Program-made: the position numbers and the translations under genes | Notes under the pieces: generated by a model | Databases searched by the model: none | The model's input: only the letters and a program-made list of their open reading frames with translations | Told to the model about the DNA's origin: nothing | NCBI GenBank assembly: GCA_015066515.1 | Contig: SVOH01000012.1 | Coordinates: 1-62,914 of the forward strand | DNA from: Oscillospiraceae bacterium | GTDB lineage: Bacteria > Bacillota > Clostridia > Oscillospirales > Acutalibacteraceae | Direction: 5' to 3' | Length of the DNA stretch: 62,914 bases | Shown here: positions 44,733 through 53,700 of the stretch, piece after piece | Layout: the number at the start of each line of letters is the position of its first letter | Numbering within the stretch: the stretch's first letter is position 1

Positions 44733-45464
44733 ATGAAAAGGATGCTGCTTACAATTTCATATGATGGAACGGCTTATCATGGATGGCAGGTTCAACCAAA
44801 CGGTATAACAATACAGCAGACTTTACAGGATTGTGTAGAAAAGCTTTTAAAAAAACGTGTTTCGATTACAGGATGCAGCCGTACCGATGCCGGAGTTCAC
44901 GCTCGCAATTTTACATGTCATTTAGATTGTGAAGATAATTTACCAGAGAGCGCTTTTATACTTGGTTTAAATTCTCAACTTCCGAATGATATTTCGGTTT
45001 TAAGCTGTAGGGAAGTTCCATTAGATTTTCATGCCAGATATAATGCCAAGGGTAAAAAATATGTTTATTCAATGTATTGCGGCCCTAAAAATCCATTTGA
45101 TTCAAGATATAAATTGCATATACCCAAAATGCCAGATATAAATTTAATGAATGATTTTTGTCGTGGAATTGTGGGAACGCATGATTTTGCACCTTTTTCT
45201 TCTTCGAAAAGAACGGTTGAAGATACTGTTCGCACTATTACAAAGTGTGATGTTATAAAGAATGGTAATTATATTGATATAGAAATTGCCGGCGATGGGT
45301 TTTTATATAATATGGTTCGCATAATAGCCGGAACCGCTTTAGATGTTGGATATAAGCGATTAAAAACTGATTGCTATATTGATATTTTTAAAAGCGGGGA
45401 TCGCTCTTTATGTGGTAAAACTTTGCAACCACACGGTTTAGCACTTGTTAAAGTCTACTATTAA
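44733..45464 (+). CDS. truA: tRNA pseudouridine(38-40) synthase TruA
   Basis: The 243-residue enzyme makes pseudouridine in the tRNA anticodon arm. The catalytic Asp lies in GCSRTDAGVHARN (about 46-58), and the family segments YHGWQVQPNGITIQ and DGFLYNMVRIIAGT are present. Length is normal. Its place after ecfT is conserved in many Firmicutes. Confidence 0.96.
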   Translation: MKRMLLTISYDGTAYHGWQVQPNGITIQQTLQDCVEKLLKKRVSITGCSRTDAGVHARNFTCHLDCEDNLPESAFILGLNSQLPNDISVLSCREVPLDFHARYNAKGKKYVYSMYCGPKNPFDSRYKLHIPKMPDINLMNDFCRGIVGTHDFAPFSSSKRTVEDTVRTITKCDVIKNGNYIDIEIAGDGFLYNMVRIIAGTALDVGYKRLKTDCYIDIFKSGDRSLCGKTLQPHGLALVKVYY

Positions 45465-45479
45465 TTAAGGAGGTATTTT

Positions 45480-46751
45480 ATGGCAGATTATAAAAGAAAA
45501 AAAGTTAAAAAGTCTTTTACCAAAAAAAAGCCTCAAGAGATTAATAATGATATACAAATGAGACCAAAAAACAAAAAAAATATTGAGTCTATAGTTCCTC
45601 AAGAGGATATCAAGGTGGTTCGCGGTTCAAAATACGGTCGAAGTTTTAGAAACAAATTTTTAATTACTGTTGTAGCTGTTGTTGCGATTGTGTACTTTGT
45701 TTTATCCTTAATTTTACCTGTTAGTGTTTATGAAAATATTACAAATTCAATAGCACTCTTAGGTCATGGTAAATATCCAACGTACACATCAGGTAGTACT
45801 ATCATAAATAGTGTATCAAATGGTCAATATTATTATGTTTTAACAGATACATCTATTATTGCCTATTCTAACGGTGGAAAAATTATTTTTAATGAGCTTC
45901 ATGGATTTTCAAATCCTGTTTTATCCGTTTCTGAGACTCGGGCTATTGTGTATGATCAGGGTGGTGAAAATTTATACGTTTATAATTTGAGCGGTAAAAT
46001 TGATTCGCTTGATACCAAACAAGAAATAATTACCGCCAGCATTTCTAGAAATGGTGATTTTGCGGTTTCTACACATTCTGACAACTATACATCGGTCGTA
46101 AAGGTTTACGACAAAAATTTAGAAAATATTTATACGTGGAATTCTGCTAAAGATATTGTAAATAATGTTTTAGTTAACAATTCAGGCAATAGATTAGCTG
46201 TTACAACATTTAACGCTATAGCTGGTCAATATAATTCTAAAATGATTATTCTTGGTTTTGAATCAGCCGATCCGTTATACACCGTGGAACTTGAAAGTAC
46301 AGTAGCTTTATCACTGTTTAATACAGGCAAAGGTGTTTCTGTGATAACACCTAATAAGTATAAGTTTATTAATTGGAAAAAATTTACTATAAATGATATT
46401 GATATATCCGGTGAAATTAATTTAGTTCGTAAAGCTGAAAATGGTTTGCTTCTTGTTACTAATAGAGCAAACGATAGAAGCGATAATACAGTTCTTTTAG
46501 TTTCAAAAAAAGGTTTGCTTTCAAAAGAATTTAAAATTAACAATTTAATAACCGATATTCAATATTCAAAAAGCAGAGTTTACTATATTAGTGATACTTT
46601 GGTTAATATTTTAGATAATAATGGTAATGTTTTAAGATATGGCGATTGTGTATACGGAACACAAAAAATTTCTGTACTGTCTTCAAATTCTGTTGCTGTT
46701 ATTACCGATTCAGAAATATTTAAAACAAACATTGAAAAGGGAGTAGACTAA
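45480..46751 (+). CDS. Membrane-anchored DUF5711-like protein of unknown function
   Basis: The 423-residue protein has a very basic cytosolic N-terminus (about 1-55, KRKKVKKSFTKKKP), one membrane helix (about 58-80), and an extracytoplasmic part rich in beta strands. The pattern of short strands with Gly-Asn-Asp turns looks like a beta-propeller (for example ILDNNGNVLRYGD). It resembles the DUF5711 family seen in Clostridia by layout and length; this is my recognition, not a search. It sits between truA and cvpA. A scaffold or sensor role is possible. Confidence 0.7.
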   Translation: MADYKRKKVKKSFTKKKPQEINNDIQMRPKNKKNIESIVPQEDIKVVRGSKYGRSFRNKFLITVVAVVAIVYFVLSLILPVSVYENITNSIALLGHGKYPTYTSGSTIINSVSNGQYYYVLTDTSIIAYSNGGKIIFNELHGFSNPVLSVSETRAIVYDQGGENLYVYNLSGKIDSLDTKQEIITASISRNGDFAVSTHSDNYTSVVKVYDKNLENIYTWNSAKDIVNNVLVNNSGNRLAVTTFNAIAGQYNSKMIILGFESADPLYTVELESTVALSLFNTGKGVSVITPNKYKFINWKKFTINDIDISGEINLVRKAENGLLLVTNRANDRSDNTVLLVSKKGLLSKEFKINNLITDIQYSKSRVYYISDTLVNILDNNGNVLRYGDCVYGTQKISVLSSNSVAVITDSEIFKTNIEKGVD

Positions 46752-46752
46752 A

Positions 46753-47439
46753 ATGTCGATTATTCTTGATGCGATTATTGTACTTATTATAATTCTTTTT
46801 GTTTTTTTATCCGCAAAAAAAGGTTTTGTAAGAACACTTATTGAGGTAGTAGGCTTTATTGCCGCTATTACGATTGCTCTTTCACTCAGCACGCCTATAG
46901 CCAATTTTTTCTATGACAGTGCTGTACAACCAATTGTAACTAAAACTGTTGAATCCGTAGCAAATGATGGAAGTTCAAATGTTAATGAAGCAGTTGACGC
47001 TGTGTGGAACAAATTACCTGATTTTTTAACTGAAAGCAATTTTTTTAATCTTTCAAAAGATAAGCTTACTGATTCTATAAGTGGTAATGCCGATACAACT
47101 GAACTTGTCAGTTCGATAAATTCTTTTGTTAAACCTGCGGTTAGCAAATTAATTTCCGTTGCGGTATCTGTAATATTAGTTGTAGTTCTTTTATTTGTTG
47201 TTAGAGTTCTTGCTAAGATAGTTAATAAACTGTTTTCTTTCAGTTTAATAGGTGATATCAATAAGACCCTAGGCGGTATTCTTGGACTAATAAAGGGTGC
47301 AGCAGTATGTGTAATTTTCTGTATGGTTGTCGGCTTGATTTTATCGTTTACAAAAAACGGTTTTCTAATATTTACATATGATGCAATTAATTCATCATAT
47401 CTATTTAAATTTATAATGGGACTTTCACCATTCTTATAA
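46753..47439 (+). CDS. CvpA family membrane protein
   Basis: The 228-residue protein begins with the CvpA pattern: helix IILDAIIVLIIILFVFLSAKKGFVRTLIEVVGF (about 3-35). Further helices lie at about 134-160 and 175-205 (GGILGLIKGAAVCVIFCMVVGLIL). CvpA proteins are small inner-membrane proteins linked to colicin V production and envelope stress in other bacteria; the function is unclear. The middle part (about 55-125) is an extracytoplasmic insert. It starts 1 bp after the previous gene. Confidence 0.85.
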   Translation: MSIILDAIIVLIIILFVFLSAKKGFVRTLIEVVGFIAAITIALSLSTPIANFFYDSAVQPIVTKTVESVANDGSSNVNEAVDAVWNKLPDFLTESNFFNLSKDKLTDSISGNADTTELVSSINSFVKPAVSKLISVAVSVILVVVLLFVVRVLAKIVNKLFSFSLIGDINKTLGGILGLIKGAAVCVIFCMVVGLILSFTKNGFLIFTYDAINSSYLFKFIMGLSPFL

Positions 47440-47469
47440 TTTTTATGCATTCCCAAGGAGTATAACAAA

Positions 47470-49746
47470 ATGAAACTTTGTTCAAAATGTAAAAAAAGAC
47501 CTGCAGTTGTCTTTATGTCTAATCCGTTAACACCAAATGCTGAACCAGAGGGCTTGTGCCTGATGTGTGCAAAAGAGCTTGGTATAAAACCTGTAGATGA
47601 TATGCTAAAAAGTATGAATATTTCTGATGAAGATATAGAAATGATGAGTAATCAATTTTTGGATGTTATGTCGAATGATATGCAAATTGATGACGAAGCA
47701 TTAAATGACGAAACCTTTGATATGGGCACAGCACCGGCAATTCCTTTTTTAAAAAATATTTTTGGTGGTGCCAAAGAAGAAAACGCAGATAATAAATCAA
47801 AAGATAAAAACAAAACAGATAAAACTAAAAAGAAAAAACGTTTTTTAGAGCAATATTGTTATAATTTAACTCGTCGTGCCAGAGAAGGTAAGCTTGATAT
47901 TGTTGTAGGTCGTGATCGCGAACTTGATAGAATGTTGCAAATATTATCAAGACGCTCAAAAAATAATCCTTGTCTTATAGGTGAGCCCGGTGTTGGTAAA
48001 ACCGCCATTGTAGAAGGTCTTGCTATAAAAATTGTGAATGGTACAGCTCCTGCAAGACTTTTAGATAAAGAGATTCTTTTACTTGACTTGACTAGTCTTG
48101 TTGCGGGCACACAATTTCGTGGACAATTCGAAAGTAGGGTAAAGGGTCTTATTGAAGAAGTAAAAGATGCAGGAAATATTATTCTGTTTATTGATGAAAT
48201 CCATAATTTAGTTGGTGCCGGAGATTCTGCAGAAGGTTCAATGAATGCTGCAAATATTTTAAAGCCTGCACTTTCTCGAGGCGAAATTCAGGTAATTGGC
48301 GCTACTACCTTTAAGGAATATAGAAAGTATATCGAAAAGGATGCAGCACTTGAACGTCGTTTTCAGCCTGTAACGGTTGAGGAACCTTCAATTACCGATG
48401 CTATAAACGTAATGCTAGGAATTAAACCTTATTATGAAGGTTATCATACCGTTACAATTCCTGACAACATTGTAGAAAAGGCTGTATATTTATCTGAAAG
48501 ATATGTTACCGATAGATTTTTACCCGACAAAGCTATAGATCTTTTAGATGAAGCTTGTGCGTGCGCAAGCCTTGAAAATAGGGCTATTGATGAATTGTAT
48601 ATTGCAAATAAGAAGGTAGCTGAGTATTCAAAACAGTTAGACGAACTTACTGCCGAGGTTGAAAATCCTGATTATGAAAAACAGGCGATGATTAAGTCTA
48701 ATCTCGAAAAATACAAATCGCAAGCAGATAGTCTTTGCGAGGCGGCAGCAAATAATACTGTTACAGAGCGTCATCTTGCAACTGTAATTGAAATGTGGAC
48801 AGGTATTCCTGCATCTAAGATTGAAGAAAATGAGCTTTCAAAACTTGCTAGGCTTGAAGACGTGCTTAACGAGCATATAATCGGTCAAAAGGATGCAACA
48901 CGTCTCGTCGCTAATGCAGTAAAACGCTCGCGTGTAAAAACAAGTGCACTTCGTAGACCGGCATCATTTATTTTTGTTGGACCTACCGGTGTTGGTAAAA
49001 CGGCTCTTGTAAAAGCGCTTTCAGAACAGCTTTTTGATACGCCCGAAACGTTTATTCGTCTTGATATGTCTGAGTTTATGGAAAAACATTCTGTATCTCG
49101 TCTTATTGGCGCGCCTCCAGGATATGTTGGATATGATGAAGCAGGTCAGCTTACTGAAAAGGTTAGGCGTAAACCTTATTCGGTTATCTTAATTGATGAA
49201 ATTGAAAAAGCACATCCCGATGTGCTTAATATACTTTTGCAGATTCTTGATGAGGGTAGAGTAACTGACGCTCACGGTAGAACGGTAAACTTTGAAAATA
49301 CAATTATTGTAATGACATCGAATGCCGGGAGTGAACGTAATGATAATTTACTTGGTTTTGGTAAATCCATAACAGAAGCATCAAAAGAAAAAGCTTTAAA
49401 GGCTTTGCGTGAATTTTTACGTCCTGAATTTATTGCTCGTGTTGATGAAATTGTTGTATTTAATCCTCTTAGTGAAGAATCGTTACAAAATATTGCTAAA
49501 ATGATGCTCGATGAACTATCAACAGCGCTAAAGGAACGCGATATTTTATTTTCATATGACGAAAATGTTACTAAATATATTGCGCAAAAATGTGATGGTA
49601 CAAAAACCGGTGCGCGTGAGCTACGTAACATTATTCGTCGTGAAATTGAAACATCTGTTGTTGATATGATTGTGTCAGATAATGTTTCTAAATCGATAAC
49701 AGCAAATGTTTCAAACGGCAATTTATATATAAAATCAGGAAAGTGA
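47470..49746 (+). CDS. clpE: Clp protease ATPase with N-terminal zinc finger (ClpE-like)
   Basis: This AAA+ unfoldase is predicted to feed substrates to ClpP. The 758-residue protein lacks the double Clp-N domain of ClpC. It starts instead with a four-cysteine zinc motif (Cys4, Cys7, Cys30, Cys33), as in ClpE. D1 has Walker A GEPGVGKTAIVEG and LFIDEIHNLVGAG. A short middle domain follows. D2 has GPTGVGKTALVK and ILIDEIEKAHPDVLN. The segment LLGFGKS contains a hydrophobic-Gly-Phe tripeptide at the place of the ClpP-binding loop. ClpE-like is the best fit. No McsA or CtsR gene is adjacent. Confidence 0.87.
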   Translation: MKLCSKCKKRPAVVFMSNPLTPNAEPEGLCLMCAKELGIKPVDDMLKSMNISDEDIEMMSNQFLDVMSNDMQIDDEALNDETFDMGTAPAIPFLKNIFGGAKEENADNKSKDKNKTDKTKKKKRFLEQYCYNLTRRAREGKLDIVVGRDRELDRMLQILSRRSKNNPCLIGEPGVGKTAIVEGLAIKIVNGTAPARLLDKEILLLDLTSLVAGTQFRGQFESRVKGLIEEVKDAGNIILFIDEIHNLVGAGDSAEGSMNAANILKPALSRGEIQVIGATTFKEYRKYIEKDAALERRFQPVTVEEPSITDAINVMLGIKPYYEGYHTVTIPDNIVEKAVYLSERYVTDRFLPDKAIDLLDEACACASLENRAIDELYIANKKVAEYSKQLDELTAEVENPDYEKQAMIKSNLEKYKSQADSLCEAAANNTVTERHLATVIEMWTGIPASKIEENELSKLARLEDVLNEHIIGQKDATRLVANAVKRSRVKTSALRRPASFIFVGPTGVGKTALVKALSEQLFDTPETFIRLDMSEFMEKHSVSRLIGAPPGYVGYDEAGQLTEKVRRKPYSVILIDEIEKAHPDVLNILLQILDEGRVTDAHGRTVNFENTIIVMTSNAGSERNDNLLGFGKSITEASKEKALKALREFLRPEFIARVDEIVVFNPLSEESLQNIAKMMLDELSTALKERDILFSYDENVTKYIAQKCDGTKTGARELRNIIRREIETSVVDMIVSDNVSKSITANVSNGNLYIKSGK

Positions 49747-49753
49747 TTTTTAA

Positions 49754-50638
49754 ATGAGTTATAAATACCAATATAAATGGATTGATAAAAATTCAATTTC
49801 ACTTGTTGGGAAGACCGTTGCAATTTCAGGTGCCACTGGCGGCATTGGCACCTGTCTTTGTGATTATTTAGCATATCTTGGTGCAGATATTGTTTGTCTT
49901 GATCGAAATGCAAAAAAATCTAACGATTTGATATCAAGTTTAAAATTAAAATATCCACAATTAAATGCTATGCATATTTCGTTAGATCTTGAGGATTTTG
50001 ATAGGGTAAAAGAGGTAACAAAACAATTAAAAGATTACAAAGTAGATTTTCTTATTTTAAATGCTGGAGCGTACAAAATACCTAGGCATAAAAGTAGTAC
50101 GGGGTATAATAATGTTTTTCAGATTAACTTTATTTCGCCCTATTATTTAGCATGTGAGCTTGCTCAATCAATAAGTGAAAGAGGCGGTAGGGTAGTTGCT
50201 GTAAGCAGTATTGCCCATAATTATTCAAAAATTGATATAAACGACATTGATTTTTCTTCTCGTAATGCTGCAAGCAAGGTTTACGGCAACGCAAAGCGTT
50301 TTTTAACCTACTCACTTTTTGAGCATTTTTATAATGATGAAACTTTATCTATCGTTCATCCCGGAATTACTTTCACTAATATAACAAATCATTATCCTAA
50401 ATTAATTTTTGCGATTATAAAGTATCCGATGAAGATTATATTTATGAAACCAAAGAAAGCTGCTTTGTGCGTCTTGTATGGATTGTTTTGTGGATGTAGG
50501 TGTAATGAGTGGATTGGTCCTAAATATTTTAATATATGGGGTTTACCAAAACTTAAAAAATTAAATACAGCAACACAAGATGAAATCATAAATATACGTA
50601 ATAAGACCAATGAAATTATTGGTAAGTTGAACCAATAA
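49754..50638 (+). CDS. Short-chain dehydrogenase/reductase (SDR)
   Basis: The 294-residue protein has an N-terminal cofactor motif SGATGGIG (about 22-29), LILNAGAYKIP (the NAG motif), AVSSIAHN with the catalytic Ser, and YGNAK with the Tyr-Lys pair (about 176-180). The Asp after the second strand (CLDRN) suggests NAD as cofactor. It is closest to the retinol dehydrogenase-like SDRs; the substrate is unknown. It is the last gene of the ruvC operon, 7 bp after clpE, and ends at a terminator. Confidence 0.88.
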   Translation: MSYKYQYKWIDKNSISLVGKTVAISGATGGIGTCLCDYLAYLGADIVCLDRNAKKSNDLISSLKLKYPQLNAMHISLDLEDFDRVKEVTKQLKDYKVDFLILNAGAYKIPRHKSSTGYNNVFQINFISPYYLACELAQSISERGGRVVAVSSIAHNYSKIDINDIDFSSRNAASKVYGNAKRFLTYSLFEHFYNDETLSIVHPGITFTNITNHYPKLIFAIIKYPMKIIFMKPKKAALCVLYGLFCGCRCNEWIGPKYFNIWGLPKLKKLNTATQDEIINIRNKTNEIIGKLNQ

Positions 50639-50680
50639 CACAAACTCGATTATTTAACGGGTTTGTGTTATTATTTTTTA
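50637..50680 (+). terminator. Intrinsic terminator of the ruvC-SDR operon
   Basis: AACACAAACTCG (50637-50648) pairs with CGGGTTTGTGTT (50658-50669) with one G-T pair. ATTATTTTTTATTG follows. Confidence 0.82.
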
Positions 50681-50722
50681 TTGAAAATGTGTTTATTTTT
50701 AATAGTTTTTTACGTATAAATA

Positions 50723-50751
50723 TTGACATTTTGTGTATTTTGCAGTAAAAT
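50723..50751 (+). promoter_or_regulatory. sigma-A promoter of the dockerin repeat protein gene
   Basis: TTGACA (50723-50728) and TAAAAT (50746-50751) are 17 bp apart. GGAGG (50781-50785) precedes the GTG start. Confidence 0.82.
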
Positions 50752-50792
50752 TTTATTATCACTAAATAAATATTTCTGAAGGAGGAATTATA

Positions 50793-53700
50793 GTGAAAAG
50801 AATTTTAGCAATTATTTTGTCAATTGCAATTTTGGTTATGGCATTTCCTTTAAGTGTGTTTGCCGCAGAACCTGTAGTTGTAACTGACACATGGGACGGT
50901 ACAACTACCGAACCTACTCAAACCGATGTAGACGGCAATATTATTATTAATACTGCTGAAGAATTTGCATGGCTTGCTCTTGTTGGCGGTGATACTACCG
51001 TTGACAAAACATACAAAATTGCTGATGGTATTGAATCTTTTAACATGAATGGTTTTGTTGGCATTACAGCTGATTCTACCGCAACAGATGTTAAAAATGC
51101 TACTACCACAGGAAGCGAGTATGAATGGAATAATGATAGCGCTGTTTTTAAAGGTAATTTTAATGGTAATGGTATTACCATTTATAATATTGCCGGTAAT
51201 AAGGGTGTTGCATACGGTGGCTTATTTCCAAATATGATATGTGAGAAAGAATCATCACATACTATTGAAAACGTAACTGTTAAGGCATCTGCTTTTTATG
51301 GTTATCATTTTGCTGCCGGTCTTTTAGGTAATACAAATGGTCAGTTTATCGCTAATATAAATAAGTGTGCTATAGAAAATTGTTATTTGGCATATTATTC
51401 CGGAGATGGTGGCGGAAATAAGATTGCCGCTTCAATTGTTGGTATTAGTCAAAATGTTACCGTTAACATTTCTAATTGTTTAACAATTGATAATATTATT
51501 GAATCTGCTGTAAGTGATTATTCACTTAATATTAAGGGCGGTTTTATAGGTAACGCATCTACTTGGGCACCAGTTGCTTTTAAAATTACAAATTCAGTAT
51601 CTATTGGTACATCACCATATCCTACTGTAGTAGAATCAGGAACAATAGGTGACGATATTGTTGAAGCATCTTGGACAAATGTTTATACCGATGCTGAATG
51701 TGATGTAGCAGGTATTACAACACTTGATGTTGATAAAATGCAGGGTGATGCTGCAAAGGCAAATATGACTCTTGCTTGGAATATCGATTGGTTAACAGGT
51801 GAGGATGGAGCATATCCTTCTATTCACTATGGTGAACCTATTAAAGATCCATACGTTTGGGATGGTACATATGATGAACCAACCGAAACTGATGCCGAAG
51901 GCAACATTATAATTAACACTGTTCAAGAAATGGCATGGATTGCACTTAAAGGTGGTGCAGACACCGCTAATAAAAACTATAAAGTTGCTGATGACGTTGA
52001 GTACTTCAATATGAATGGTATGTCAGGTATAAAAGTTGATTCTACCATATCTCAGGTTGAAGAAGCAGGCGATGCACGTGTTTCGGCTAATCAATACTCA
52101 GCCGATCATAACTGGCGCTCTATAGAAGACAGCAACTCATGTGCATTCCAGGGTAACTTTGACGGTAACGGTGTAACTGTTTATAACATTTATTCGTATA
52201 TGTATGCAAACGCTGGTTTGTTCCCTTGCGTTGATCCTTCGACACAAGGTACAATTACTATTAAAAATGTAATGGTAACCGCTTCTTATGTTTCAGGTTA
52301 TCACTATGCCGGTGGTGTTGTAGGTCTTGCTAATGCAAATGCAGGTACGGGTAAAAATATTATATTTGAAAATTGCGCTGCTAAAAACACTCGTATTTAT
52401 GATATGAATAAGGGTGCCGGCCATCAAAGAACGGTTGGTACAATTGTTGGTGGTTTGTCTCACAACGGTACTACATTTGACAACTGTTTAGCTGTAAATA
52501 ACAAGCTTACTTCAACAGGTGTTGTTGGCGGTTTCTTTGGTAATACCTCTAACTTCGGTTCTAATGTTACCGTAAACAACTCGGTATCTGTTGGTTCAAA
52601 TGTTGTTCCAACTGCAAATGAAATTGAACTTGGCAGTAAGGTTGTAAACACAACATATACTAACGTTTATACCGATCAGTTAGCTTCTGCTGATGGTATA
52701 ACAACCCTTACAACCGATGAAATGCAAGGTTCTGCTGCTAAAAATAATATGGCTCTTGCTTGGAATATCGATTGGTTAGCGGGTGCTGAAGGTGAATATC
52801 CTTCAATTAACTTTGGCGAACCTATTCGTGATCCATATGTTTGGGATGGTACTTTTAAAGAACCAACCGAAACTGACGCTGAAGGTAATATCATTATTAA
52901 CACTGTTCAAGAGATGGCTTGGCTTGCACTACGTGGTGGTGAGGCAACGGCAAATAAAAATTATAAAGTTGCTGACGGTGTTAAATATTTTGATATGAAT
53001 GGTATGTCTGGTATTACACTTGACTCTACTGCAACGCAGGTTAAAGATGCAACAAAAAATAAAGATTACCTATGGGCAAATGATACAAATTACTTTATGG
53101 GTAATTTTGATGGTAACGGTTTAACTGTTTATAATATTAATGCCGCTGTTGGCGGTTCATATGCATACACTGGTTTGTTTACTGTTGTAAAACCTGAAAA
53201 TGATGCAAAAGAAGTTACAATTAAAAATGTGGCTGTTGCAGCATCGCATTTTGAGGGTTATCATTATACAGGCGGTATTGTTGGTTTTGCACAAAACCAA
53301 AGTGCAAATACAGGTTGCGTAAATGTTGATTCTTGCGCAACTAAAAACTGTTATTTTAATGATACAGTAAGAGCACACAACAGTACATCCGGTCTTATTA
53401 TTGGACAAATTAATCATAACTCTGGTAATGTAAGCAACTGCTTGGCAATCAATAATATTAGTGATGCTGCAAAAATCAAAGGCGGTATTGTAGGAACGTC
53501 CTCTGATTATGTGAGTACACAAAAAATAAGTGATTGTGTTGTAATTGGTTCACTTCCTTATTCAACAGTAGTTGAAGGTTCGGGTGGTAAGATCGGAACA
53601 AGAATCCAAGATGCAACCGTTACAAATGTATATACCGATCAAACATCTACCAATGCAAAATACACTACACTTGCAAACGATAAAATGCAAGGTGCTGTTG

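Noticed and set aside
46911-47468. Minus-strand open frame of 185 codons opposite cvpA
   Set aside because: Mirror image of a membrane protein gene; no independent coding features.
49272-49913. Minus-strand open frame of 213 codons opposite the ClpE-like/SDR junction
   Set aside because: Antisense to conserved AAA+ motifs and spanning two real genes; no ribosome site or family features.
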